Assembly: GCA_003216295.1 (NCBI GenBank)
Contig: QCJB01000007.1
Location: 1 to 64,000, forward strand
Direction: 5' to 3'
Length of the DNA stretch: 64,000 nucleotides
Origin: Prochlorococcus sp. AG-402-P16
GTDB lineage: Bacteria > Cyanobacteriota > Cyanobacteriia > PCC-6307 > Cyanobiaceae
The notes under the pieces were generated by a model. The model was given only the letters and a program-made list of their open reading frames with translations. It did no database searches and was not told the origin of the DNA. The stretch's first letter is position 1. Each line of letters starts with the position of its first letter. Shown one piece after another: positions 55,560 to 63,880 of the stretch. The translations under genes were made by a program, and so were the position numbers.

Positions 55560-56396
55560 CTACAAAGTTGATAATATAAAGACACCAAAAGCAAATCGAT
55601 AAAACACAAAAATAAATGTATTATTCTTTTCTAGGAAACCAAGAAACCAATTAATTGAAGCTAATGATGAAAAGAATGATGATGTCATGCCAATTAATAT
55701 AGGGATTATATCAATTAAATAGGAAGTACGATAAAGCGTGAACAACTCTACGAAACCTGATATAAAGATAGCAGGAATACCAATAAGAAAAGAAAGTCTA
55801 GCTGCTGTATGTCGTTCGATGCCAGAAAACATTGCAGAGGTCAAAGTTATTCCAGATCTTGAAACACCAGGAAAAATTGCTAGAGATTGTGAAATTCCTA
55901 ATAAAATTATATCTTTAAAATTAATATCTGAAAATGATTTTTTCCTATAACCATAAACTTCAGAAAGTGCAAGTAAAAAGGACATGATAATAGAAATTAT
56001 TGCGATAGAAAATAAACCTCTAAAATTAGATTCAGAGAACGTAGGCCAAAATATTTTAATAGCTAAACCAAAAATCAATATAGGTATACTCGCTATAAAA
56101 ATATAAGTACCAAGTAATATATTGTCATTATTAATAATTCTACGTTCGCTAAAGATGGCAAAAAAAGAATTAGTTATTATAGAAATTTCACTACGAAAAT
56201 AATAAATTACCGCAAACGCACTTCCTAATTGAAGAGAAGCTGAAATGGAAATACCAGGATCATTCCAGCCTAAAAAATGTGGAATTACTTTCAAATGAGC
56301 CGTACTACTAATTGGAAGAAACTCTGTAACACCCTGAATAATTCCTAACAAAAAAGATTGAAAGCAATTATATATAAAATGATTTGTTTCAGGCAT
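55560..56396 (-). CDS. uppP: Undecaprenyl-diphosphatase UppP (BacA)
   Basis: UppP dephosphorylates undecaprenyl pyrophosphate to recycle the lipid carrier for peptidoglycan and envelope polysaccharide. The 278-residue membrane protein has both family motifs: GVTEFLPISSTAHLKVIPHF (about residues 22-41) and the phosphate-binding PGVSRSGITLTSAMFSGI near 172. About eight helices are predicted. The lipid carrier is the type of substrate used by ArnT-like enzymes such as the one at 25-26.7 kb. Confidence 0.93.
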   Translation of the reverse strand: MPETNHFIYNCFQSFLLGIIQGVTEFLPISSTAHLKVIPHFLGWNDPGISISASLQLGSAFAVIYYFRSEISIITNSFFAIFSERRIINNDNILLGTYIFIASIPILIFGLAIKIFWPTFSESNFRGLFSIAIISIIMSFLLALSEVYGYRKKSFSDINFKDIILLGISQSLAIFPGVSRSGITLTSAMFSGIERHTAARLSFLIGIPAIFISGFVELFTLYRTSYLIDIIPILIGMTSSFFSSLASINWFLGFLEKNNTFIFVFYRFAFGVFILSTL

Positions 56397-56476
56397 ATAA
56401 AAATCAAATTAGAAGTTTGCTAAATTTCTAGAAATATCAATTAGTATATATTTAATTACTCATATGGAAATAGATC

Positions 56477-56758
56477 ATGGGGAAAAGAATTATTTTCTCA
56501 TTAATTATTGTTGTTACATCTTTAATAAGTTTACAAGGGAAAGCCAAAGCAGATTATTGGCTTGTAATCGGTAGTTACAGGCAAGGGCCTGGAGGTAAAC
56601 CACAAGTGAGCGGAATAACAAGTCCTTCATTATTTGCCATTCCAATAGGTTCAGAAAAAATGTGTATTGAAGCTGGAAAGAAAATTGAAGATGAAATCTA
56701 TAAACCTGTTTGGCAGTTTGATAGCAAGTGGACATGCATCAAAAATTCAAGTAATTAA
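56477..56758 (+). CDS. Small exported hypothetical protein (93 aa)
   Basis: The first 25 residues form a signal peptide (IIFSLIIVVTSLISLQGKAKA, likely cut before DYW). The mature 68-residue chain has two cysteines (KMCIEAG, WTCIKN), probably joined in the periplasm, and starts DYWLVIGSYRQGPGGKPQVS. The family is not recognised. Confidence 0.65.
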   Translation: MGKRIIFSLIIVVTSLISLQGKAKADYWLVIGSYRQGPGGKPQVSGITSPSLFAIPIGSEKMCIEAGKKIEDEIYKPVWQFDSKWTCIKNSSN

Positions 56759-56791
56759 TAATCGACTTCAAACTTTTAATGACCAAAAAAT

Positions 56792-56926
56792 TCATCTCTG
56801 CACATCATGAGCACATCCATCTCCTTCATAGTCATCGCTGTTGTAATACCCATTCTTAGTTCCAAAGAAAACGGCAGACAAGACAAATGGGAATGCAACA
56901 AAGATTAAGAAGTTAGATAGATTCAA
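56792..56926 (-). CDS. Possible 44-residue membrane protein with TTG start
   Basis: No ATG is available, but a TTG at 56924-56926 starts a 44-residue frame: a hydrophobic helix (about residues 5-22), then FFGTKNGYYNSDDYEGDGCA and a short end. The mixture of an ordered helix and an Asp/Tyr/Gly-rich tail looks protein-like and unlike random AT-rich sequence. Confidence 0.4.
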   Translation of the reverse strand: MNLSNFLIFVAFPFVLSAVFFGTKNGYYNSDDYEGDGCAHDVQR

Positions 56927-57029
56927 AGTATTTTGAAAAAATTTTAACAATTACAATCTACCAAAAAAATGATGATTTTGAAATCATGATTCTAAAAATA
57001 ATATTAATCTATAAGATAAATTGAAAAAA

Positions 57030-57407
57030 TCAAGCAAACTTAGAAAGTATGGGATTTACTGCAAATTCAATAATAATATAAGTAATTAAAAACCATGAAA
57101 AAATAATGAATAAATATAAACTAGGACCTTTTAGAAATGGCTGGAAATAACTATTAGAATCATCTCCCTCCAAAAAAGAACGACATTCCTTTACCTGTGA
57201 ATTTGCAAGTCGATAATAATCAGAACCAGGTAATCTATTATCAATATATATTTTTCTTAAATTTTTTATAAGTGGTTCGGGATTATCAGTTGTAGAAAAA
57301 GCTAGCAATTCACCTGGTCTTAATTCAATCCTAGTGCGTTCAAGATTATTAGTAAAACCGATATTGAACAAATCACCATTTTGAATTAAATAAATATACG
57401 ATGCCAT
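57030..57407 (-). CDS. GIY-YIG/T5orf172-like protein with C-terminal membrane helix
   Basis: The first about 85 residues (SYIYLIQNGDLFNIGFTNNL, then ERTRIELRPGELL) resemble the truncated GIY-YIG fold of the T5orf172/Mug113 group: Tyr-Ile-Tyr, then an N-I-G motif with a following helix. The catalytic arginine and glutamate of true nucleases are not obvious, so activity is doubtful. Residues about 100-120 form a membrane helix. The combination of such a domain with a C-terminal anchor is unusual. It lies 124 bases upstream of the glycerate kinase gene. Confidence 0.6.
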   Translation of the reverse strand: MASYIYLIQNGDLFNIGFTNNLERTRIELRPGELLAFSTTDNPEPLIKNLRKIYIDNRLPGSDYYRLANSQVKECRSFLEGDDSNSYFQPFLKGPSLYLFIIFSWFLITYIIIEFAVNPILSKFA

Positions 57408-57531
57408 TTTATAGGCTGCGAAGAGATATTAAATATAATAGGGTGCTTAAAGAAGAAATGAAATAACATTAACATAAAATAAACAAACTAGAGATATTAT
57501 CAAAATGACAAATCACTCAGTCAGATAATAG

Positions 57532-58542
57532 CTAGAAAATATAGTTGTTAGTATAAAGATTTCTAACTCTACGATGTTGGTCAATTTCAATTGTCGTATC
57601 AGAATTAATATTAATTAATGATTGTTGTGGAACAGAAGTTTGGATCATTCGGATAAAATCAATTAAACTTTTATCTTTTAGGCCTGAACCTTTTAACCTT
57701 ATCATTTCTTCTTCCTGCTGAGTTTTCCAGAGAATAGTATTATTAAATTCAGATGATTTTAAATGCCATATCTTATCAAACTTTTTCCATATTTCACTAT
57801 ATTTAATCAGTGATTCTTGTATAGTACTGCGATATTCCTTTTCATGACGAGTCAAGCATAAATTAAGTTTATCCTCAGAGAATTGATCAATTTCAATAAT
57901 ATTTGAGACCGGTTCACAACCAACAAACCATCCCTCTAAAATTAATACTTTAGGTCTGTGTTCACGCCATCCAGACCTATCTCCTTTGCCCTCTCGTAAA
58001 GACTTATCAAAAATAGGACTTTTTAAAATACCTGTTTTCAAAAAAGTGTCTAATGATATATTCAGCAAATCTATAGAATGACTACCCGGAAAACCTCTAG
58101 GAACATTCCATGGATTTCCATTTATGGCGATATCCATTTCGTTGCCAGGCAAATAAAAATCATCCAAAGAAATAACTTTAATATCTAAAGAAAATTCCCT
58201 CGCAACACTATCAATCCAAACTCCAAGTGTAGATTTACCAGAGCCAGGAAGACCTGAAAAGCCAATTATCTTTGGATAATTAATATTTTCAATATAATTT
58301 TCTAAAAAAGAAAAAAATGCATAAGATAATGACCATTTCCAATCTGATTTAGTATTTTTCTTCCAATATTGTTCAATCAAAGATTGTCTACTAAAATCAG
58401 ACCATTTATTATAGAAACTTACAGGATTTATAGACAAACCTTCAAGAAATAATCTATAAGTATCAAGAGGAAAGAGAAATTGATCACTTATATCTTTAGG
58501 AAAGATGTTATTAAAATTATAATTAATATTTTTATCTAACAT
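57532..58542 (-). CDS. Glycerate kinase (P-loop, plant GLYK-like)
   Basis: The 336-residue protein has a Walker A loop (GFSGLPGSGKSTLGVWID, about residues 95-112), ISLDDFYLPGNEMD near 136 and LILEGWFVGCEP near 200, the pattern of D-glycerate 3-kinases of the plant/cyanobacterial type. It would convert glycerate to 3-phosphoglycerate, in photorespiration or, as the neighbours suggest, after phosphorolysis of glucosylglycerate. It follows the phosphatase gene by two bases. Confidence 0.83.
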   Translation of the reverse strand: MLDKNINYNFNNIFPKDISDQFLFPLDTYRLFLEGLSINPVSFYNKWSDFSRQSLIEQYWKKNTKSDWKWSLSYAFFSFLENYIENINYPKIIGFSGLPGSGKSTLGVWIDSVAREFSLDIKVISLDDFYLPGNEMDIAINGNPWNVPRGFPGSHSIDLLNISLDTFLKTGILKSPIFDKSLREGKGDRSGWREHRPKVLILEGWFVGCEPVSNIIEIDQFSEDKLNLCLTRHEKEYRSTIQESLIKYSEIWKKFDKIWHLKSSEFNNTILWKTQQEEEMIRLKGSGLKDKSLIDFIRMIQTSVPQQSLININSDTTIEIDQHRRVRNLYTNNYIF

Positions 58543-58544
58543 TA

Positions 58545-59354
58545 TTAATAATAAATATTTTTAATAACATCCTCAACACTATTAGACCAACCTAGTGCAT
58601 GAGGTGCATTCGCTAATCTAAAAGCACCCTGTTCAATTCCATTCTGTAAATACTTATTGGGACCATTCTTACCAGGTACAACTATTGAAATATCTGCATA
58701 TTCGAGCAATGGAAGATCATTTTGTGAATCACCAAGTGCAATAATCTTTACATCTTTATTATCTAAATATAGTTTTAATTTATTAACGGCTTCACCTTTA
58801 TGACTTTGGCTAGAAAGTAAATGGCTCATTCTATTACCTTTAAATACATGCACATTATAAGATTTACAGATAAGTTTAACTTCTTCAAAAATCTCATCAG
58901 GGGGATTTAAAAAAGGAACACTCCATTGCCTATCTAGAGCTCTTTTAATACCATGGTCAGATAAACCAGTAAGATCAAATATTTGACTTTCATTTAAATC
59001 ATTCAAAGGGATCAAGTTGTAGTTAACTATTTTCGATATATTCATTAAAATAATTCTTAATTCCTTATAACTTTTGCCTAAGATTAATTCCCATTCTGAC
59101 AAATTATCTTGATTACATCCATAAACTGCTGCACCATTTTCAACAATAAAAGGATCAAACAACCCATTCTCTTTTCTAAAATACCTAACTTCTGAGGCTG
59201 TTTTACTAGTGCAAGGTATTACTGGAATTGATAATTCTGCTAACGTGTCTAATGTTTTCCTCGCAGGAGAAATATCGTAATCCTCATCCATTAATGTCCC
59301 ATCTAGATCCGTAACTATCCAATATTTAGAATTATTTGACATGAAACTAATCAA
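58545..59354 (-). CDS. Glucosyl/mannosyl-3-phosphoglycerate phosphatase
   Basis: This 269-residue HAD-superfamily (IIB) phosphatase has motif I DLDGTLMDEDYDIS near residue 17, motif II in PCTSKTASEVRYF near 47, and motif IV GDSQNDLPLLEYADISIVV near 213. It matches the mannosyl-3-phosphoglycerate phosphatase family, whose members also act on glucosyl-3-phosphoglycerate. In this cluster it would dephosphorylate the GpgS product to glucosylglycerate. Its start overlaps the phosphorylase gene by 8 bases; a second Met at residue 5 is an alternative start. Confidence 0.85.
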   Translation of the reverse strand: MISFMSNNSKYWIVTDLDGTLMDEDYDISPARKTLDTLAELSIPVIPCTSKTASEVRYFRKENGLFDPFIVENGAAVYGCNQDNLSEWELILGKSYKELRIILMNISKIVNYNLIPLNDLNESQIFDLTGLSDHGIKRALDRQWSVPFLNPPDEIFEEVKLICKSYNVHVFKGNRMSHLLSSQSHKGEAVNKLKLYLDNKDVKIIALGDSQNDLPLLEYADISIVVPGKNGPNKYLQNGIEQGAFRLANAPHALGWSNSVEDVIKNIYY

Positions 59355-61158
59355 TTATTGAAATCCACACTACTTGATAAGGATTAAGTTTAAATGATTC
59401 AGAATTTAAATATGAACCTGTAATGTTATCTAATAAACGACGATTAGAGCATAAGCCTACTAAATCAAGTTCACTTGCAAATGGAACATTTAATAATTTA
59501 TCAGACATATTACAAATCACATATAACCTATCTTTGTCGGAACCTCTTTGAATGATTATACAATTAGATAAATTATTAGAGATACATTTCATACTCACCT
59601 CAGGATGAAAGGCCCCTAGTCTTGATCTGACTTTAATAATATGAGTAAGATATGAAATATTTTTACTAGCAGCAGAGTCAAAGTTCTTTAGTTGCTCAAG
59701 TAATTTGTTTGCGTCGAATTTCTCTCTATTTAAATCTCTTCTTTGTCCAGTTTTACTAAAAGTATCAATATCATTAGGCGAAGCTAATATGTTTGGAAGA
59801 TAAAAGGCTGGAACGCCTTTTAAAGATAATGTGAAAACTTGGCTAAGCAAAAAACGTTCAAATTGATATTGACTAACGTCAATACCACTATGAGCCATTG
59901 CACTCCACCAACTAATATTTAATTCATAAGGTTGATCTTCTCCATTAGACATTCGTCTATGGCTAACTAATCCTCCACGTTTCTCTGATTCGACTAAGAG
60001 ATTGTGGATTCTATTTTCATCCATAATCCCTTCTAATGCTCTTAGTCCAATACCATCATGAGAGGAAGTGAAATTGAGAAGAGACGTACATTTTGGTAAA
60101 TGATTGAAATTAGACAACCAATTATTTAACAAATCTGTTTTACCAGTATAAATTGCCTCTAATAATAGAGGTGGAAGCGTGAAGTTATAAGCAAGATTTG
60201 CTTCATTACCATCAATTAAATAAGAAAGATTTTCTACCTCTGGTACATTAGTTTCTGTAATTAATACAGCAGAAGATTTGATAATTTTTAAACATTTATT
60301 TAATAGTTTAACAATTCTATGTACTGGTTTTAAATGTAAACAAGTTGTATTTGGTTCTTTCCAAATAAAAGCAATTGCATCTAATCGAATCCATTCTGCT
60401 CCATTGTTTACATATGTAACTAACAATTTTAGAAATTCCAAAAGGATATTTGGATTTTTCCAATCAACATCAACTTGATCAGGACCAAATGTTGTCCATA
60501 CTTTTTTAAATCCTTTGTCTGTTTTTATATTAGTAAATAAAGATGAATTCCTCGGCCTAATAACATTCTCCCAAATATCAGTCCGAGGAGGAGAAACAAT
60601 ATATGAAGAACCAGGTTCATCTGAATTGATAAATTGGTGAACCCAGGGATGAGAAGATGAGACATGGTTCAATACAAGATCAGCCATTATTTTATGATTT
60701 ATTGATAAATTTTTTAAATCATCCCAATTGCCAAAGAATTCATCAACTTTTTCATGATTAGAGACAGCAAAGCCTCCATCACTGGTAGAAGGTAAAAAAG
60801 GTAGTACATGTATGACAGAAGCAAGACCACTTAATCTGTTTTTTACGAATTCAGCTAATGTTTTCAAAGTAGATTCATCTTTCCTATAAATCGCATCAGG
60901 GTAAGTAATCAAAACAACACTTGAAGAATCCCAAATTGAATCAATTTCTGCTTCATTGCTCTGTTCGTTAACATGATATGGCTCCAGAATCTGCAACAAT
61001 TGAGACCACACTGAATTGATTTCTTGTTCAGAGTGCTCAGGATAAATTTCTCTGAGAGATAATCTCAGCTCTTCTAATTTTTTATCCAACTCAGGCACTC
61101 TTAAAAAAAAAACATGCTTCACTACATCATCGTAGCTTCCACCTTGAATCTGTAGCAC
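59347..61158 (-). CDS. GH13_18 sucrose-phosphorylase-like enzyme, probable glucosylglycerate phosphorylase
   Basis: The 603-residue protein has the alpha-amylase-type barrel with MADLVLNHVSSSHPWV near residue 160, the nucleophile region WIRLDAIAFIWKEPN near 257, the acid/base ITETNVPEVENL near 305 and SSHDGIGLRALEG near 367. Subfamily GH13_18 contains sucrose and glucosylglycerate phosphorylases; the neighbours favour glucosylglycerate, yielding glucose-1-phosphate and glycerate. The frame starts at GTG 61158, only 10 bases from the divergent gpgS start. A GTG at 61098 that begins the conserved part is a possible alternative. Confidence 0.85.
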   Translation of the reverse strand: MLQIQGGSYDDVVKHVFFLRVPELDKKLEELRLSLREIYPEHSEQEINSVWSQLLQILEPYHVNEQSNEAEIDSIWDSSSVVLITYPDAIYRKDESTLKTLAEFVKNRLSGLASVIHVLPFLPSTSDGGFAVSNHEKVDEFFGNWDDLKNLSINHKIMADLVLNHVSSSHPWVHQFINSDEPGSSYIVSPPRTDIWENVIRPRNSSLFTNIKTDKGFKKVWTTFGPDQVDVDWKNPNILLEFLKLLVTYVNNGAEWIRLDAIAFIWKEPNTTCLHLKPVHRIVKLLNKCLKIIKSSAVLITETNVPEVENLSYLIDGNEANLAYNFTLPPLLLEAIYTGKTDLLNNWLSNFNHLPKCTSLLNFTSSHDGIGLRALEGIMDENRIHNLLVESEKRGGLVSHRRMSNGEDQPYELNISWWSAMAHSGIDVSQYQFERFLLSQVFTLSLKGVPAFYLPNILASPNDIDTFSKTGQRRDLNREKFDANKLLEQLKNFDSAASKNISYLTHIIKVRSRLGAFHPEVSMKCISNNLSNCIIIQRGSDKDRLYVICNMSDKLLNVPFASELDLVGLCSNRRLLDNITGSYLNSESFKLNPYQVVWISIID

Positions 61159-61168
61159 TTTTATTTGA

Positions 61169-62356
61169 ATGGACTTTCAGCAAGGTTTAATTACAACTAT
61201 CCATGAGTATGGACTAGCAACAGATCCAATAACTCAACTAAACAAAGACCTATTAAAACGACCCACAACAATACTTATACCGTGCCTATTTGATGAATTC
61301 AGTAGACCTGCTTTAAAACTTATAAGAGACACATTAAAAGATTTAAAGAATCTAAATCAATTAGTCATAGCCTTGGCGGCAAACAGCAAAGACGAAGTAT
61401 CTCAAGCGAGGGATTTCTTCAAAGAAATGCCATTTCCAGTACATGTTCAGTGGACGAATAGTCCAAAAGTAATTGAATTACTCAAAGACCAAGAAAAGAA
61501 TGGCCTAGATCTCTTAGGTGTCCCTGGAAAAGGTTGGGCAGTTTGGCAAGGAGTTGGAGTAAGTACAAAAAATTCTGAGGTGGTTGCCCTTTTTGATGCT
61601 GATATCAGAACATTTAACTCTTTTTATCCAGCAAGAATGTTGTCTCCTTTACTGGAAAAATCAAATGGAATCTCATATGTAAAAGCTTTTTACAGTCGCT
61701 TATCGCTTGAGTCAAACGCGCTTCAGGGAAGAGCTACAAGATTATTTGTTGGTCCTCTGCTTTCAAGCTTGGAACAATTAATTGGTAATGCTCCATTCCT
61801 ACAATATTTACAATCATTCAGATATCCCTTGGCTGGGGAATTTGCTTTTACAAGTGACCTTGCCATGAACTTAAGAATCCCTTGCGATTGGGGATTAGAG
61901 ATTGGACTATTATCCGAGGTATATAAAAATGTAAGGATATCAAGAATTGCTCAAGTAGATCTTGGAATATTTGACCATAAGCACAAAGAAATAGGTTCAA
62001 AAGCTAATGAAGGTCTACAAAAAATGTGTACTGAAATTCTATCAAGTGTTTTACGAGGATTAATGGAACATCAGGCTGAAACACTAACCAACTCGCAATT
62101 AGCTAATTTAGAAGTCTTATATAGAAGAGTGGGTGAAGATAGAGTTAAGCAATTCAGTTTGGATTCATCCGTAAATCAGTTGCCATACAGTAGGCATAAA
62201 GAAGAACTAGCAGTTCATACTTTCGGGAAACTATTAAGGCCTGCAATTAATAAATTCCTAGAATCACCTGTAAAACAACAATTACCCTGCTGGGCAAGGG
62301 TTTTAGATTGCGAAAGTAAATTACAAGATGATTTAGAAAAAGCTGGAGGATCTTAA
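61169..62356 (+). CDS. gpgS: Glucosyl-3-phosphoglycerate synthase
   Basis: GpgS (GT81) transfers glucose from an NDP-glucose to 3-phosphoglycerate, the first step of glucosylglycerate synthesis; this compatible solute accumulates in marine cyanobacteria under salt stress or nitrogen limitation. The 395-residue protein has the GT-A fold with the metal/nucleotide motif ALFDADIRTFNSFYPARML near residue 140, LAGEFAFTSDLAMNLRIP near 220 and GLEIGLLSEVYKN near 243. The phosphatase, phosphorylase and kinase genes are on the opposite strand beside it. Confidence 0.88.
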   Translation: MDFQQGLITTIHEYGLATDPITQLNKDLLKRPTTILIPCLFDEFSRPALKLIRDTLKDLKNLNQLVIALAANSKDEVSQARDFFKEMPFPVHVQWTNSPKVIELLKDQEKNGLDLLGVPGKGWAVWQGVGVSTKNSEVVALFDADIRTFNSFYPARMLSPLLEKSNGISYVKAFYSRLSLESNALQGRATRLFVGPLLSSLEQLIGNAPFLQYLQSFRYPLAGEFAFTSDLAMNLRIPCDWGLEIGLLSEVYKNVRISRIAQVDLGIFDHKHKEIGSKANEGLQKMCTEILSSVLRGLMEHQAETLTNSQLANLEVLYRRVGEDRVKQFSLDSSVNQLPYSRHKEELAVHTFGKLLRPAINKFLESPVKQQLPCWARVLDCESKLQDDLEKAGGS

Positions 62357-62374
62357 AAAGTTTCTACAAAATAA

Positions 62375-63148
62375 TCATAAAAAGGCCTTTATTAATAAAG
62401 ATATTCCAACTAAAAAAGATACAATTTCAAAAACTACTTTAATAAATTTAGAATCTTTTATCAATGAAAAAGAAGCTCCAAAGTAACCGCCAATAATAGA
62501 ACCTAAAATTAAAATGGGTATATATTTCCAAATAATACTTCCACTTAGACTTAAAGAGATTGCACCAATACCGTTCCAGAAAATTCCTACTAAAATCAGA
62601 GTGTACGCAATAGCAATGCTGAAAGATAAGTTAAATATAGTTATCATCCAAATCGTCACAAATAAACCTGTACCAGAAGAAAGATATCCATTTAGAAACC
62701 CAATAAAAAAAAGGCCAAAAGCCCCAATTAGAATTCTTAAATATCCAATTGAATATCTTCTTCTTGACTCGCCAAGCTTTTTATTATTTATAGAATAAAA
62801 ACTAAGAACTAAGGTTAAAAGACCTAATAAAGTAGTAGAAAAGTCACTAGGTAAAATTGAGGCGGAATAGGCGCCAAGTAAAACTCCTGGAATTCCCGAT
62901 ACTAATATCAAAAAAACAAAATTTCTTTGTAGGGTATGATTTCTTAAATGTGGTATTGAGGCTCCTAAGCCCAAAGCAACACTAGCAACTTTATGAGTAG
63001 CTAAAGCTTTAGAGAAAGGCAATCCAAAAAATAAAAGTGCTGGAAGTTGTATTAGGCCTGCTCCTCCACCAGACAAAGCAGAAATGAAGTTAGATACTAT
63101 AGATACAAGTCCCAAGATTATTTGAGAAAATGTATCGGAAGCTACCAT
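62375..63148 (-). CDS. TauE/SafE family anion permease
   Basis: The 257-residue protein has about seven or eight membrane helices in two repeats, with the family features SGGGAGLIQLPALLFFGLPF (about residues 25-44), ATHKVASVALGLGASIPHL and FLNGYLSSGTGLFVTIWM (about 150-167). Members export or import sulfonates, sulfite or other organic anions. The substrate is not evident. It converges on gpgS with an 18-base gap. Confidence 0.85.
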   Translation of the reverse strand: MVASDTFSQIILGLVSIVSNFISALSGGGAGLIQLPALLFFGLPFSKALATHKVASVALGLGASIPHLRNHTLQRNFVFLILVSGIPGVLLGAYSASILPSDFSTTLLGLLTLVLSFYSINNKKLGESRRRYSIGYLRILIGAFGLFFIGFLNGYLSSGTGLFVTIWMITIFNLSFSIAIAYTLILVGIFWNGIGAISLSLSGSIIWKYIPILILGSIIGGYFGASFSLIKDSKFIKVVFEIVSFLVGISLLIKAFL

Positions 63149-63197
63149 AAATACAAATCTTATATATATATCAAAAGTTAAAATACTATAAATTTAA

Positions 63198-63413
63198 CTA
63201 AATATTTTTAATCATTTCTCTTCTAATCAGATCGATACAATTTGGATGTTCATGAATATATCTATTAAATTCCATTGCAAGTAACCTAGCTTCATATGCA
63301 TCGCATGCATAAAAACAATTCTCAAGACGTTGATTTTCACAGTTTCTGTAATGAACTGTGTAAGGTCTTAAGCTTGAAAGTGGGATTTTAAATTGAGTTT
63401 GATTCATTTTCAA
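63198..63413 (-). CDS. Small hypothetical protein (71 aa)
   Basis: The 71-residue soluble protein has four cysteines (RNCENQ, ENCFYACDAYEA, PNCIDL) and the segment CDAYEARLLAMEFNRYIHEH. The cysteines might bind metal, but the spacing fits no pattern that I know. It contains Met codons at residues 1 and 3, either of which could be the start. No family is recognised. Confidence 0.6.
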   Translation of the reverse strand: MKMNQTQFKIPLSSLRPYTVHYRNCENQRLENCFYACDAYEARLLAMEFNRYIHEHPNCIDLIRREMIKNI

Positions 63414-63561
63414 TTTAGATTCCTAACTTAGTTATGCATCCATTTGATTTTTTTTTCTACAGATGTCTTGTAACCAATATAAATTAAAAAATATTTAAAA
63501 ATCGACTTCGGATTAATAATCGATTTATAAAAGATTAAATTAATTAGTAAAGATTATTCTC

Positions 63562-63750
63562 ATGCTCAAAATATCAGAAATAGACCTAGGATCAGCTCTA
63601 TTATCAACCTTTATTTTAATTGGGTTTATAGCAACTGCTTTTGTTTTTATAAGATTGACAATAATTGGAATTAACTATGTAAAGGCAAATTTTCCAAAAG
63701 GAGATAAAAAAAACAAGAATGAAAAGAAAAATGAAAGCAAAAAAAATTGA
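63562..63750 (+). CDS. Small single-helix membrane protein with lysine-rich tail (62 aa)
   Basis: One hydrophobic helix (about residues 11-38) is followed by a strongly basic tail (FPKGDKKNKNEKKNESKKN), so the C-terminus is probably cytoplasmic or stromal. The composition resembles small thylakoid assembly factors, but I do not recognise it. The upstream gap has a good ATG and is AT-rich. Confidence 0.6.
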   Translation: MLKISEIDLGSALLSTFILIGFIATAFVFIRLTIIGINYVKANFPKGDKKNKNEKKNESKKN

Positions 63751-63880
63751 TTTTAAGCAAATTTTCTAGCTTAATCGGAAAAGAAATGTCATCTTAGGAC
63801 ATTAACTATCAATATTAGATATCAAGTAAATTCATAGACCATAAAATATGTTAATTTGGAAAAATCTAAAGTTAATCATA

